Origin: Rikenellaceae bacterium
GTDB taxonomy: Bacteria > Bacteroidota > Bacteroidia > Bacteroidales > Rikenellaceae
Direction: 5' to 3'
Length of the DNA: 64,000 nt
Assembly (NCBI GenBank): GCA_015059945.1
Contig: SUZJ01000001.1
Location: 1-64,000 of the forward strand
Both the position numbers and the translations under genes were made by a program. The number at the start of each line of letters is the position of its first letter. The stretch's first letter is position 1. A model generated the notes under the pieces. That model was given only the letters and a program-made list of their open reading frames with translations, ran no database searches and had not been told where the DNA came from. This document shows positions 47,216 through 57,117 of the stretch, piece after piece.

Positions 47216-47833
47216 CTACTTCTCAATGATTACATAAGTACCTTTTGCACCAGGAATCGAACCTTTCACGAGGAGAAGGTTGTTCTCGGCAATAACTTTG
47301 AGAACTTTAAGGTTCTGAACCTTAACTCTCTCACCGCCGGTCTGGCCGGGCAAGCGTTTGCCCTTGAAGACGCGCGAAGGATAAGAAGATGCACCCAGCG
47401 AACCGGGTTTGCGCTGACGGTTGTGCTGACCGTGGGTCTGACCGCCTACACCGGCGAAACCGTGGCGTTTCACAACACCCTGGTAGCCTTTACCCTTCGA
47501 TACGCCTACAACGTCTACCCAGTCACCCTCCTCGAAGGTGTCTGCAACGCTGAGTACCTGACCGAGGGTAACCTCGCCGAACTCTTTGAACTCTACCAGT
47601 TTGGCTTTGGGGGTAACACCCGATTTGCCAAAGTGGCCTAACAAGCTTTTGCTGGTGTGTTTTTCACTTTTCTCGCCATAGGCAATCTGAACAGCCGAGT
47701 AACCATCTTTCTCTTCGTTCTTGATTTGCGTAACTACACAGGGACCAGCTTCAATAACAGTGCATGGTATATTTTTACCCTCGGCACTGAAAACGGAAGT
47801 CATTCCGATTTTTTTTCCAATTAGTCCTGACAT
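47216..47833 (-). CDS. rplC: 50S ribosomal protein L3
   Basis: 205 residues (E. coli 209). An early 23S binder near the peptidyl-transferase centre. The Gly-rich loop ([21 protein letters not shown]) is characteristic. A 177-bp gap with a large hairpin separates it from rpsJ, more than elsewhere in the S10 block. Confidence 0.97.
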   Translation of the reverse strand: MSGLIGKKIGMTSVFSAEGKNIPCTVIEAGPCVVTQIKNEEKDGYSAVQIAYGEKSEKHTSKSLLGHFGKSGVTPKAKLVEFKEFGEVTLGQVLSVADTFEEGDWVDVVGVSKGKGYQGVVKRHGFAGVGGQTHGQHNRQRKPGSLGASSYPSRVFKGKRLPGQTGGERVKVQNLKVLKVIAENNLLLVKGSIPGAKGTYVIIEK

Positions 47834-47934
47834 TTTTCGTGTCTTTAATTACTTGTTGTTTATAAAAAAGTGTTTGTTGTATGAAAAGTTTTTCTTTCTC
47901 TCTTTTCTTTTCGTTGTTCGCCCCTCCCAGAGTT

Positions 47935-47982
47935 GCCCCCTCGCGCGCACGTTATATTATTTATAGGTATCGAGCGAGGGGC
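47935..47982 (-). other. Large hairpin in the rpsJ-rplC gap
   Basis: Arms GCCCCCTCGC (47935-47944) and GCGAGGGGC (47974-47982, one G short) can pair across a ~29-nt AT-rich loop in the minus-strand transcript, between rpsJ and rplC. No promoter box is visible in the gap. It could be an attenuator, a processing site or an L4/L3 leader. Confidence 0.45.
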
Positions 47983-48010
47983 TATTCTGTGTGGGACATT
48001 CGGGCAACTA

Positions 48011-48316
48011 TCAAACTTTGATGTTTACCTCTACACCCGAAGGCAACTCGAGCTTCATCAGAGCATCGATAGTCTTGGGGGTCGAGCTGTAAATATCCAA
48101 GATACGTTTGAAGGTGCTGAGCTGGAACTGCTCGCGAGCTTTCTTGTTAACGAAAGTCGAGCGGTTCACGGTGAAGATCTTTTTCTGGGTAGGCAGTGGA
48201 ATAGGACCGCTAACTACTGCACCTGTGGTCTTCACAGTTTTTACGATTTTCTCGGCCGATTTGTCAACCAAGTTGTGGTCGTAAGATTCGAGTTTGATTC
48301 TAATTTTCTGACTCAT
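48011..48316 (-). CDS. rpsJ: 30S ribosomal protein S10
   Basis: 101 residues (E. coli 103). A head protein that also acts as NusE in antitermination complexes. The conserved [20 protein letters not shown] is present. It sits 17 bp after fusA, so it belongs to the str part of the cluster and not to the start of the S10 block; tuf is missing between them. Confidence 0.97.
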   Translation of the reverse strand: MSQKIRIKLESYDHNLVDKSAEKIVKTVKTTGAVVSGPIPLPTQKKIFTVNRSTFVNKKAREQFQLSTFKRILDIYSSTPKTIDALMKLELPSGVEVNIKV

Positions 48317-48333
48317 AGTTGTTTATGCTTCTT

Positions 48334-50448
48334 TTATTCCAATTCTTGTTTTTTGCCACCGCATTTCTCGATTACCTCTTTTGCGATGTTGGCAGGTACC
48401 TCGTCGTAGTGCGAGAACTCCATAGTCGAAGTTGCGCGGCCCGACGACAGGGTACGCAGTACGGTTACATAACCGAACATACCCGACAGGGGCACTTTGG
48501 CCTTGATTGCGGTTGCAACACCTTTGCTCTCGGTGCCCTCAATCTGACCGCGGCGTTTGTTCAGGTCGCCGATAATGTCACCCATATACTCCTCGGGGGT
48601 TACTACCTCTACCTTCATAATAGGCTCTTTCAGTACGGGCTGGCACTTGGGAGTAGCCTCGCGGAAACCGTTGCGAGCGCAAATCTCAAACGACAGAGCA
48701 TCCGAGTCTACGGGGTGGAACGAACCATCTTTCAGAGTAACCTTCATCGAGTCCAGACCGAAGCCTGCCAGAGGACCGTTGGCCATAGCCGACTCGAAAC
48801 CTTTCTGAACTGCGGGGATAAACTCCTTAGGTACGTTACCGCCTTTAACCTCGTCGATAAACTGCAAGCCAACCACGCCCTCATCTGCGGGACCAATCTC
48901 GAAGATGATGTCGGCAAACTTACCGCGACCACCCGACTGTTTCTTGAATACCTCACGCATCTGGAAGGTACCATTGAGGGCCTCTTTGTACGATACCTGG
49001 GGCTGACCTACGTTAATCTCAACGCCAAACTCCCTGCGGAGACGGTCGATGATGATATCGAGGTGCAACTCGCCCATACCGTTGATAATGGTCTGGCCGC
49101 TATCCTGGTCGGTCTTAACGGTAAAGGTGGGATCCTCCTCAGCCAATTTGCCGAGTGCGATGCCCAGTTTGTCGAGATCTTTCTGAGTTTTGGGCTCAAC
49201 TGCGATACCGATTACAGGCTCGGGGAAGGTCATCGACTCCAGAGTAATCTGCTTGTCCTCTACGCAGAGGGTGTCGCCGGTGCGAACATCCTTAAAGCCA
49301 ACCACTGCACAGATATCGCCTGCGCCGATGGTGTCCATAGGATTCTGTTTGTTGGCGTGCATCTGGTAGATACGGCTGATACGCTCTTTCTTGCCCGAAC
49401 GGGTGTTGAATACATAGGTACCGGCGTCGAGTTTACCCGAGTAGATACGGATGAAAGCCAAGCGACCTACATAGGGGTCGGTAGCAATCTTGAATGCCAG
49501 TGCGCAGAAGGGATCCTCAACGGTAGGATAGCGCTTAACGGTGCTCTCGTTACGGGGATCGGTACCCACGATAGCCTCGATATCGAGGGGCGAGGGCAAG
49601 AACTCCATAATGTAGTCGAGCAGCAGCTGTACGCCTTTGTTCTTGAACGACGAACCGCAGAGCATAGGAATAATCTGCATACCCATAGTGGCCTTGCGGA
49701 TTGCGCTCAACAGCTCCTCGGGAGTAATCGAGTCGGGATCGTCAAAGAATTTCTCCATCAGTGCCATATCTACGGTAGCAACCTCCTCAATCAGGTGTGC
49801 GCGAGCCTCCTCGGCCTCTGCAACCATCTCGGCAGGAATCTCCTCGTAGGTGAAGTTCACCAACTGATCCTTCTTTGCATCATCGTAAATGATAGCCCTA
49901 TTATAAATAAGGTCTACCAGACCGCGGAACGACTGCTCGCTACCAATGGGCAGAACGATAGGCACTGCGTTAGCACCCAGACGCTCTTTAACCTGCGAGC
50001 AAACATTCATAAAGTCAGCACCTGTACGGTCCATTTTATTAACGTAACCGATACGGGGTACATTGTATTTGTCGGCCTGGCGCCATACGGTCTCACTCTG
50101 GGGCTCAACACCACCTACTGCACAGAAGGTAGCCACAGCACCATCCAACACACGCAGCGAACGCTCTACCTCTACGGTAAAGTCAACGTGTCCGGGGGTG
50201 TCGATCAGGTTGATCTGGTACTGTTTGCCTTTGTAGTTCCAGAAAGCGGTAGTTGCTGCCGAAGTAATGGTGATACCACGCTCCTGCTCCTGAACCATCC
50301 AGTCCATAGTAGCCGAACCATCGTGAGTCTCACCAATCTTGTGAGTTTTACCGGTATAGAACAGGATTCGCTCGGATGTAGTGGTCTTACCGGCATCGAT
50401 GTGAGCCATGATACCGATATTACGAGTATATGTTAAATCTCTTGCCAT
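48334..50448 (-). CDS. fusA: Translation elongation factor G
   Basis: 704 residues, the same as E. coli. A GTPase that drives tRNA-mRNA translocation and, with RRF, ribosome recycling. G motifs are AHIDAGKTT at 15-23, DTPGH at 83-87 and NKMD at 137-140. All five domains are present. It is 11 bp after rpsG. Confidence 0.98.
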   Translation of the reverse strand: MARDLTYTRNIGIMAHIDAGKTTTSERILFYTGKTHKIGETHDGSATMDWMVQEQERGITITSAATTAFWNYKGKQYQINLIDTPGHVDFTVEVERSLRVLDGAVATFCAVGGVEPQSETVWRQADKYNVPRIGYVNKMDRTGADFMNVCSQVKERLGANAVPIVLPIGSEQSFRGLVDLIYNRAIIYDDAKKDQLVNFTYEEIPAEMVAEAEEARAHLIEEVATVDMALMEKFFDDPDSITPEELLSAIRKATMGMQIIPMLCGSSFKNKGVQLLLDYIMEFLPSPLDIEAIVGTDPRNESTVKRYPTVEDPFCALAFKIATDPYVGRLAFIRIYSGKLDAGTYVFNTRSGKKERISRIYQMHANKQNPMDTIGAGDICAVVGFKDVRTGDTLCVEDKQITLESMTFPEPVIGIAVEPKTQKDLDKLGIALGKLAEEDPTFTVKTDQDSGQTIINGMGELHLDIIIDRLRREFGVEINVGQPQVSYKEALNGTFQMREVFKKQSGGRGKFADIIFEIGPADEGVVGLQFIDEVKGGNVPKEFIPAVQKGFESAMANGPLAGFGLDSMKVTLKDGSFHPVDSDALSFEICARNGFREATPKCQPVLKEPIMKVEVVTPEEYMGDIIGDLNKRRGQIEGTESKGVATAIKAKVPLSGMFGYVTVLRTLSSGRATSTMEFSHYDEVPANIAKEVIEKCGGKKQELE

Positions 50449-50459
50449 CTACAATCCTC

Positions 50460-50936
50460 CTAGAACCTGAAGTGTGCGAATGCTTTATTTGCCTCTGCCA
50501 TACGGTGCATCTCCTCTTTACGTTTGAAGGCAGCACCCTCGTTGTTGTAGGCAGCCATAATCTCGCCGCAGAGTTTCTCTGCCATCGATTTACCTGCGCG
50601 CTTACGAGAATAAAGGACCATGTTTTTCATCGAAATCGAAATCTTGCGCTCAGGACGAACCTCCATAGGTACCTGGAAAGTTGCACCACCGATACGACGC
50701 GATTTAACCTCGACCTGTGGGGTAATATTCTCCAATGCTTGTTTCCAAACCTCCAGAGGAGCCTTGTCTGCATCCTTCATCTTCTCGCCCACCATATCCA
50801 ACGCATCGTAGAAAATGGTGTATGCAATACTCTTCTTACCATCCAGCATCAGGTTGTTTACAAAGCGGGTAACCATAACGTCACCAAACTTGGGATCTGG
50901 AAGTAGAATGTGCTTTTTAGGCTTTGCTTTTCTCAT
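50460..50936 (-). CDS. rpsG: 30S ribosomal protein S7
   Basis: 158 residues (E. coli 156-179). A primary binder of the 16S head domain and, in E. coli, repressor of the str operon. The start [17 protein letters not shown] and [15 protein letters not shown] are typical. It is 43 bp after rpsL. Confidence 0.97.
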   Translation of the reverse strand: MRKAKPKKHILLPDPKFGDVMVTRFVNNLMLDGKKSIAYTIFYDALDMVGEKMKDADKAPLEVWKQALENITPQVEVKSRRIGGATFQVPMEVRPERKISISMKNMVLYSRKRAGKSMAEKLCGEIMAAYNNEGAAFKRKEEMHRMAEANKAFAHFRF

Positions 50937-50979
50937 TTTTTCTTAAAATTTTTGTTGTTTAGTTCTTAGTTGTGAGAGA

Positions 50980-51363
50980 TTACTTTTTGGCTGCTTTGGG
51001 ACGTTTAGCACCGTATTTCGAACGACGCTGACGACGACCATCTACACCTGCGCTATCGAGTGCACCGCGTACCAAGTGGTAACGTACACCGGGAAGGTCT
51101 TTAACACGACCACCGCGCACCAAAACGATTGAGTGTTCCTGCAAATTGTGACCCTCGCCGGGGATGTAGGCGTTGACCTCTTTCTGGTTGGTGAGTTTCA
51201 CACGTGCAACTTTACGCATTGCCGAGTTAGGCTTCTTGGGGGTGGTGGTGTAAACACGCACGCACACACCGCGCCTCTGTGGACAAGCGTCGAGGGCGGG
51301 AGATTTACTCTTCATCTCCAACTGAACCCTGCCTTTTCGTACTAACTGTTGAATAGTAGGCAT
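50980..51363 (-). CDS. rpsL: 30S ribosomal protein S12
   Basis: 127 residues (E. coli 124). It monitors decoding in the A site. The streptomycin-determinant regions read [13 protein letters not shown] and [12 protein letters not shown], the unmutated, sensitive-type residues (both Lys present). It is the first gene of the cluster, 65 bp after its -7 box. Confidence 0.97.
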   Translation of the reverse strand: MPTIQQLVRKGRVQLEMKSKSPALDACPQRRGVCVRVYTTTPKKPNSAMRKVARVKLTNQKEVNAYIPGEGHNLQEHSIVLVRGGRVKDLPGVRYHLVRGALDSAGVDGRRQRRSKYGAKRPKAAKK

Positions 51364-51427
51364 TTTAACTTCTTTTAGTCCTTGTTTTTGTTAAACATTT
51401 ATTCTCGTTTTCCCAATTTTGGGCCTG

Positions 51428-51457
51428 CAAAGATACGCCATTTTTTTGAACCTACAA
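51428..51457 (-). promoter_or_regulatory. Promoter of the rpsL-rpsG-fusA-rpsJ... cluster
   Basis: On the minus strand TTG (51457 to 51455), a 19-bp spacer and TATCTTTG (51435 to 51428). The leader to rpsL is about 60 nt. Confidence 0.72.
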
Positions 51458-51667
51458 TATATATAGCAACTTTTTCACCCCGTTTTGGCCCGATTTTTCA
51501 GCATTTTGCCCCCAAAACACCCCTTTGTGTTATTCTTTTTTCTTATCGTTTTGTCAATTTTATAAGCACAGCATATTAACACAAAATTAACATTGCTACA
51601 ACTCACTGCAATTCTGCACGTTATAAAAAATATTTCAAAGTATGGCGAATAACCAACCAAATATGCT

Positions 51668-51675
51668 TATCTTTG
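51668..51675 (+). promoter_or_regulatory. -7 box of leuS
   Basis: TATCTTTG lies 65 bp before the leuS ATG. No -33 TTTG/TTG is seen at the expected spacing. Confidence 0.5.
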
Positions 51676-51739
51676 TGGCTCATACGCTTATGACGATTTG
51701 ATTTTTTCGACAAAAAAACAAAAAAATACAACTCAGACT

Positions 51740-54496
51740 ATGGAATACAACTTCAAAGAGCTCGAGGCCCGTTGGCAGGCCGAGTGGCAGAAAAATGGCA
51801 CCTACCGAGTGGATGTAGACCCCTCGAAACCAAAGTTTTATGTATTGGATATGTTCCCCTACCCCTCGGGTGCGGGACTCCACGTTGGTCACCCCCTGGG
51901 CTACATCGCTTCGGACATCTACTCGCGCTACAAACGCTCGTGCGGCTTCAACGTGCTGCACCCTATGGGCTACGACGCATTTGGTCTGCCCGCCGAGCAG
52001 TATGCCATCCAGACCGGTCAACACCCTGCCGTAACCACCGAGCAGAACGTCAATCGCTACCGCAGCCAGCTCGACAAGATTGGTTTCTCGTATGATTGGT
52101 CACGCGAGGTGCGCACCTGCGAGCCCGAGTATTACAAATGGACCCAGTGGGCCTTTTTGGAGATGTTTGCACACTACTACGACAACACCACCAACAAGGC
52201 TGAGAAGATAGAGAAACTGATTGCCCACTTCGAGGCTCAAGGTACTGAGGGTGTGGACGCTGCTTGCAGCGAGCAACTGTCGTTCACCGCAGCCGAGTGG
52301 AACGCCTACGACAAGCAGCAAAAGGAGAATGTACTGCAAAACTACCGCCTCGCCTTCCGCGCCGACACTATGGTAAACTGGTGTGCCGAGCTGGGTACCG
52401 TATTGGCCAACGACGAGGTCAAAGACGGCCTGTCGGTGCGTGGCGGCTACCCCGTTGTTCAGCGCAAGATGAAACAGTGGTTGCTGCGCGTTACCGCCTA
52501 CGCACCTCGCCTGTTGGAGGGCTTGGACAAGTTGGAGTGGAGCGAGTCGCTCAAAGAGATTCAGCGCAACTGGATTGGCAAGAGCACCGGTGCGCAGGTA
52601 TTCTTCGATATTGAGGGTAGCGACAAGAAGTTGGAGATTTTCACCACCCGCCCCGACACCATTTTTGGCGTAACCTTTATGGTTATTGCCCCCGAGCACG
52701 AGTGGGTTAAAGAGCTCACCATCTCCGATGCCCAAACCGAGGTAGAGGCCTACTTGGAGGCTACCAAGAAACGCTCGGAGAGGGAGCGCATTGCCGAGAC
52801 CAAACGTGTGAGCGGTGTCTTTACGGGTAGCTACGCCATCAACCCTTTCACCGGCAAGCGTATTCCTATCTATGTGAGCGACTACGTGTTGGCAGGTTAT
52901 GGTACCGGTGCAATTATGGCCGTACCCGCTCACGACTCGCGCGACTGGGCATTTGCCAAACACTTTGGCCTCGACATCATTCCAGTAGTCGAGGGTGGCA
53001 ATGTCGAAGAGGCAAGCTACGATGCCAAAGAGGGCAAATTGATTAACTCGGACTTCATCACAGGTCTGGATGTGAAGGTTGCCATCGAGCGTATGTGGGA
53101 CGAGATTGAGGCTCGTGGCCTGGGCAAACGCAAGGTAAACTACCGCCTGCGCGATGCTATTTTCAGCCGCCAGCGCTACTGGGGCGAGCCCTTCCCAATC
53201 TATTATAAAGATGATATTGCCGAGCCCCTCACACTGGCCCAATTGCCATTGGAGTTGCCCGAGGTCGAGAAGTTCACCCCCACCTCGCAGGGCGAGCCAC
53301 CACTGGCACGCGCCGAGGGCTGGCACAATGCCGAGGGCTACCCCTACGAGACCAGCACAATGCCCGGCTTTGCAGGCTCGTCGGCCTACTACCTGCGCTA
53401 TATGGACCCCCACAACAACGAGGCTCTGGTGAGCGAAGTGGCAAACAACTACTGGCGCAACGTAGACCTCTATGTGGGTGGTATTGAGCACGCTACGGGC
53501 CACCTTATCTACTCGCGTTTCTGGAATAAATTCCTCTTCGACCTGGGCGTTATCTGCGAGGACGAGCCTTTCAAGAAGCTCGTAAATCAGGGTATGATTC
53601 AGGGCCGCTCTAACTTTGTTTACCGCGTTGTGGGCACCAACAAGTTTGTGTCGCTGGGCCTGAAAGGCGACTACGACACCCAGGAGATTCACGTAGACGT
53701 AAACATCGTTAAGAACGACGTTTTGGACCTCGATGCCTTCCGCGCTTGGAGGCCCGAGTTTGCCGATGCTGAGTTTATCTTGGAGGACGGCAAATACGTT
53801 TGCGGCTGGGCAATCGAGAAGATGAGTAAGAGTATGTTCAATGTGGTTAACCCCGACTATATCGTTGATAACTATGGCGCCGACACACTGCGTATGTACG
53901 AGATGTTCCTCGGCCCATTGGAGCAGAGCAAACCTTGGGATACCAACGGTATTGATGGCGTGCACAAGTTCTTGCGCCGCTTCTGGGGCAAGTTCTTCGA
54001 CAAAGCTGGCAACCTCTGCGTGAGCGACGAGGCGGCCACCCCTGCCGAGCTGAAGATACTCCACAAGACCATCAAGAAGGTGAGGGAGGATATCGAGAAC
54101 TTCTCGTTCAACACCTCGATTCCTGCCTTTATGATCTGTCTCAACGAGCTGGGCTCGTGCAACAAGAGGGCCATTTTGGAGCCCCTGACCGTACTGCTCT
54201 CGCCCTTCTGCCCCCACATCAGCGAGGAACTGTGGCACCAGCTGGGTAACGAGGGCTCGGTTTGCGATGCTGCCTACCCCGAGCACAACGAGGCCTACTT
54301 GGTAGAGAACTCGTTTGAGTACCCCGTGTCGTTCAACGGCAAGATGAGGTTCAAGAAGGAGCTGCCTCTGGGTATCTCGAAAGAGGAGATTGAGGCTGCT
54401 GTGCTGGCCGACGAGCAGACCCTGCGCTATACCGAGGGCAAAGCGCCCAAGAAGGTGATTGTCGTTCCTGGCAAGATTATCAACATCGTATTGTAA
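51740..54496 (+). CDS. leuS: Leucyl-tRNA synthetase
   Basis: A 918-residue class Ia enzyme with editing. HIGH-class HVGH lies at 48-51 in [11 protein letters not shown]. The CP1 editing domain contains [10 protein letters not shown], and KMSKS is at 694-698. It is longer than E. coli LeuRS (860), mainly in the region before the KMSKS motif, where a large insert is typical of Bacteroidota. I chose the ATG at 51740 ([12 protein letters not shown]); an in-frame ATG 14 codons upstream encodes a Lys/Thr/Gln-rich non-conserved stretch. Confidence 0.96.
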   Translation: MEYNFKELEARWQAEWQKNGTYRVDVDPSKPKFYVLDMFPYPSGAGLHVGHPLGYIASDIYSRYKRSCGFNVLHPMGYDAFGLPAEQYAIQTGQHPAVTTEQNVNRYRSQLDKIGFSYDWSREVRTCEPEYYKWTQWAFLEMFAHYYDNTTNKAEKIEKLIAHFEAQGTEGVDAACSEQLSFTAAEWNAYDKQQKENVLQNYRLAFRADTMVNWCAELGTVLANDEVKDGLSVRGGYPVVQRKMKQWLLRVTAYAPRLLEGLDKLEWSESLKEIQRNWIGKSTGAQVFFDIEGSDKKLEIFTTRPDTIFGVTFMVIAPEHEWVKELTISDAQTEVEAYLEATKKRSERERIAETKRVSGVFTGSYAINPFTGKRIPIYVSDYVLAGYGTGAIMAVPAHDSRDWAFAKHFGLDIIPVVEGGNVEEASYDAKEGKLINSDFITGLDVKVAIERMWDEIEARGLGKRKVNYRLRDAIFSRQRYWGEPFPIYYKDDIAEPLTLAQLPLELPEVEKFTPTSQGEPPLARAEGWHNAEGYPYETSTMPGFAGSSAYYLRYMDPHNNEALVSEVANNYWRNVDLYVGGIEHATGHLIYSRFWNKFLFDLGVICEDEPFKKLVNQGMIQGRSNFVYRVVGTNKFVSLGLKGDYDTQEIHVDVNIVKNDVLDLDAFRAWRPEFADAEFILEDGKYVCGWAIEKMSKSMFNVVNPDYIVDNYGADTLRMYEMFLGPLEQSKPWDTNGIDGVHKFLRRFWGKFFDKAGNLCVSDEAATPAELKILHKTIKKVREDIENFSFNTSIPAFMICLNELGSCNKRAILEPLTVLLSPFCPHISEELWHQLGNEGSVCDAAYPEHNEAYLVENSFEYPVSFNGKMRFKKELPLGISKEEIEAAVLADEQTLRYTEGKAPKKVIVVPGKIINIVL

Positions 54497-54510
54497 TACA
54501 CTTTACACGC

Positions 54511-54540
54511 TCGGTGGGCCCTCTCGCGGGGGCCCACCGA
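54511..54540 (+). terminator. Terminator after leuS
   Basis: TCGGTGGGCCC pairs with GGGCCCACCGA across a short loop and is followed by TTTAT. It begins 15 bp after the stop. Confidence 0.8.
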
Positions 54541-54583
54541 TTTATAACACCCCATACACTCCCCCAAAAACCACAAGAAAACG

Positions 54584-55177
54584 ATGGATTTTGTTTCGCT
54601 ATTTCTGATTGCCGTAGGTCTCTCGATGGATGCCTTTTCGGTAGCCATTTGCAAGGGGCTCTCGATGCAGAGGGCCACCGCTGGGCGATGCTCGGTGGTG
54701 GGCTTGTGGTTTGGTGGCTTCCAGGCACTTATGCCTGTGGCGGGCTACTTTTTGGGTTACAACTTCCGCGATGCCATTGTGAGCGTAGACCACTGGATTG
54801 CCTTCGCGCTGCTGGCCCTGATTGGCGTGAATATGATACGCGAAGCGGTGAGCAAGGACAACGAGAACGAGGGGGCCACTTGCGGCTGCGGCTGTGGGCG
54901 CGAGAGCGAGGAACTCTCGACGCGTAAGATGTTCCCGATGGCGGTGGCCACGAGCATCGATGCACTGGCAGTGGGAGTGTCGTTTGCCTTCTTGAATGTG
55001 AATATCTGGACCTCGGCTGCTGCCATTGGCGCAACGACGTTTGTGCTGTCGTTTGTGGGCGTGAAGGTGGGCAACATCTTTGGTGCGAAGTATAAGTCTA
55101 AGGCCGAGCTTGCAGGCGGCACAATCCTCATACTCATTGGCCTAAAAATCCTCCTAGAACATCTATTAGAGGGCTAA
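54584..55177 (+). CDS. mntP: Manganese efflux pump MntP-like protein
   Basis: A 197-residue inner-membrane protein with six hydrophobic helices. The two internally related halves each carry a conserved Asp: D16 in GLSMDAFSVAI and D126 in ATSIDALAVGV. MntP exports Mn2+ to prevent toxicity. The central cytoplasmic loop (about 93-113) contains closely spaced cysteines, TCGCGCGRESEE, with C100, C102 and C104, which could bind a metal. In other species a Mn-sensing yybP-ykoY riboswitch controls mntP; I see none in the 87-bp leader. Confidence 0.88.
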   Translation: MDFVSLFLIAVGLSMDAFSVAICKGLSMQRATAGRCSVVGLWFGGFQALMPVAGYFLGYNFRDAIVSVDHWIAFALLALIGVNMIREAVSKDNENEGATCGCGCGRESEELSTRKMFPMAVATSIDALAVGVSFAFLNVNIWTSAAAIGATTFVLSFVGVKVGNIFGAKYKSKAELAGGTILILIGLKILLEHLLEG

Positions 55178-55223
55178 GCTGTCAATTTTCAATTTTCCAC
55201 TTTCAATTTTGCATTTTCCATTG

Positions 55224-55231
55224 TATCTTTG
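55224..55231 (+). promoter_or_regulatory. -7 box of dnaX
   Basis: TATCTTTG lies 31 bp before the dnaX ATG. The nearest upstream TTTG is 12 bp away in a CAATTTT repeat, so the -33 element is weak. Confidence 0.5.
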
Positions 55232-55247
55232 TGAGGTTATACCTCAC
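55231..55247. promoter_or_regulatory. Palindrome GTGAGGTTATACCTCAC over the predicted dnaX start site
   Basis: Perfect 7-bp arms with a TAT centre, starting on the last base of the -7 box, so it covers the likely transcription start. It is a candidate repressor site or 5' mRNA hairpin. Confidence 0.4.
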
Positions 55248-55261
55248 AAGCAAGTAACACA

Positions 55262-57067
55262 ATGGAGAACAACTTTATAGTTTCGGCACGCAAGTACCGC
55301 CCCGCAACTTTCGAGTCGGTGGTGGGGCAAGGCCACATCACCTCTACTCTAAAAAACGCTATCGCTCGCGGTCAGCTGGCTCACGCCTATCTGTTCTGCG
55401 GCCCCCGAGGTGTGGGCAAGACCACCTGCGCACGTATCTTCGCCAAGACAATCAACTGTCTGAACCCCAACGCCGAGGGCGACGCCTGTGGCGAGTGCGA
55501 GTCGTGCAAGAGCTTCAACGAGGGGCGCAGTTTCACCATCCACGAGCTCGATGCCGCATCGAACAACTCCGTTGAGAACATTCGCGACCTAACGGACCAG
55601 GTGAGGGTCCCACCCCAAGTAGGTCGCTACAGCGTCTACATCATCGATGAGGTACATATGCTCTCGCAGGCCGCCTTCAACGCCTTTCTGAAAACCCTCG
55701 AGGAGCCACCACAGCACGCCATATTCATTCTGGCCACCACTGAGAAGCACAAAATCATACCCACCATTCTGTCGCGTTGCCAAATCTACGACTTCAACCG
55801 CATACGCATCGAGGACACGGTTAGTTACTTGAAGAGCATCGCTGCCAAAGAGGGTGTAGAGTATGACGACGAGTCGTTGCACCTGATTGCGCGCAAGGCC
55901 GATGGTGGTATGAGGGATGCGCTGTCGATGTTCGACAAGGCGGTGTCGTTCTGCGAGGGGCGCCTGAGCTTCAAGGAGGTTGCCGCCACGCTAAACGTGC
56001 TCGACTATGACACCTACTTTGGCATAACCAACAACATACTGGCGGGCGACTACAAGAGCGCCCTGGTGACCTTTGACGAGGTACTCAAAAAGGGCTTCTC
56101 GGGCCAGACCTTTATGTCGGGCCTGGCGAGCCACTTCCGCGACCTGCTGATGTGCAAAGACCCCCAGACGTTGCCTCTGCTGGAGATTACCGGCTCGGTA
56201 TTGGAGCGCTATCGTCAGCAGAGTCAGGCTTGCGCCATCGACCTGCTCTTTGGTGGCATATCGCTGCTGAGTGCCCTCGATGGAGGTTTCCGCACCGCCA
56301 CCAACCAGCGCCTGCACGTCGAGCTGGGACTGATGAAATTGTGTGGCCTTGGTCAAAAAAAAAACTCTGACGTAGAGCCCTCGGCTGCCCCCACGCTGCC
56401 CCCTCTGACAAAGGAGGCACCCGCACCAGTGGCACAGCCACAACCAGTGCAGCAGCCACAACAACCTCAGGTACGGCAGCCCGTAGCACAGCCACAGCCC
56501 ACCGTTGCGGCGCAACAAATACCACAACCTCAACAGCTCAGGCAAGTTGTTGAGCAGTCGCAGCAACCCAGGCCCACCGCCACACCCCGACCAATGGCTC
56601 AGGCTACAACCGCAACGGCTCACAAGCCCCTATTTGGCGGCTCGATAAATGCAGTGTTGATGGGCCAGAAGCCCACCTCGGATGATGACGAGAACCCCCA
56701 GAACGAAGAGTTCAAGCCCGAGAGCGGTGCAAAGGTAGAGGCCAAGCGCGAGGCTTTTTTGGCCGAGCTGTACAACCTCAACCCACGCCTTGCCAATGCC
56801 CTCAGGAGTATGACCATCGAGGGTTTCACCATCAGGGCGTGTGTGATGACCGAGATGGTGAGGGATGAGTTGTTGCGCAACCGAGGAGAGATAAACAACA
56901 TTTTGCGCGAGGTGTGTGGCATAGAGGGCAGTATGGCATTTGAGATTGAGGTGGCCAGGAGCCGCGATGCCAAGCCCGTAAAGGCCGAAGACAAGTTGCG
57001 CTTCCTGGTTGGTCGCAACCCCGAGGTTACTAACCTCATTCAGGCCTTGGACCTCGATTTGAAATAA
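55262..57067 (+). CDS. dnaX: DNA polymerase III subunit gamma/tau
   Basis: 601 residues, the clamp-loader ATPase. Walker A is GPRGVGKT at 47-54, zinc ligands are C66, C76, C79 and C82, Walker B is IIDEVH at 127-132, and the sensor/SRC motif is SRC at 171-173. Clamp-loader domains I-III end near residue 365. A Pro/Gln/Ala-rich linker covers about 372-446. A C-terminal domain of about 470-601 would bind the polymerase and helicase (tau function). An A10 run at 56355-56364 lies exactly at the domain III/linker junction, and both shifted frames stop within a few codons (see findings). Confidence 0.96.
   Translation: MENNFIVSARKYRPATFESVVGQGHITSTLKNAIARGQLAHAYLFCGPRGVGKTTCARIFAKTINCLNPNAEGDACGECESCKSFNEGRSFTIHELDAASNNSVENIRDLTDQVRVPPQVGRYSVYIIDEVHMLSQAAFNAFLKTLEEPPQHAIFILATTEKHKIIPTILSRCQIYDFNRIRIEDTVSYLKSIAAKEGVEYDDESLHLIARKADGGMRDALSMFDKAVSFCEGRLSFKEVAATLNVLDYDTYFGITNNILAGDYKSALVTFDEVLKKGFSGQTFMSGLASHFRDLLMCKDPQTLPLLEITGSVLERYRQQSQACAIDLLFGGISLLSALDGGFRTATNQRLHVELGLMKLCGLGQKKNSDVEPSAAPTLPPLTKEAPAPVAQPQPVQQPQQPQVRQPVAQPQPTVAAQQIPQPQQLRQVVEQSQQPRPTATPRPMAQATTATAHKPLFGGSINAVLMGQKPTSDDDENPQNEEFKPESGAKVEAKREAFLAELYNLNPRLANALRSMTIEGFTIRACVMTEMVRDELLRNRGEINNILREVCGIEGSMAFEIEVARSRDAKPVKAEDKLRFLVGRNPEVTNLIQALDLDLK
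56355..56370 (+). promoter_or_regulatory. A10 slippery run and -1-frame stop in dnaX
   Basis: Codons CAA AAA AAA AAC (365-368) form an A10 tract. A -1 shift, or insertion of one A, reads K-L then TGA at 56368-56370, giving a 369-residue product. A +1 shift, or loss of one A, stops at TAG 56373-56375, giving 371 residues. Both products would keep domains I-III only, like gamma. Confidence 0.65.
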
Positions 57068-57117
57068 GTGAGAAAACAGACAAAATTATATAACACAAAC
57101 AAAAGCAGACAGGAAAG

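Larger units (their letters stand above)
51364..51739. other. 376-bp divergent control region between rpsL and leuS
   Basis: There is no gene on either strand. It holds the str promoter on the minus strand (51428-51457), a leuS -7 box on the plus strand (51668-51675) and an AT-rich middle (about 51530-51640) that may favour strong promoters. Confidence 0.6.

Noticed and set aside
56355-56364. A10 in dnaX as a sequencing error
   Set aside because: The full-length frame continues for more than 230 codons with conserved C-terminal sequence, so ten A residues is the count that keeps the gene whole.
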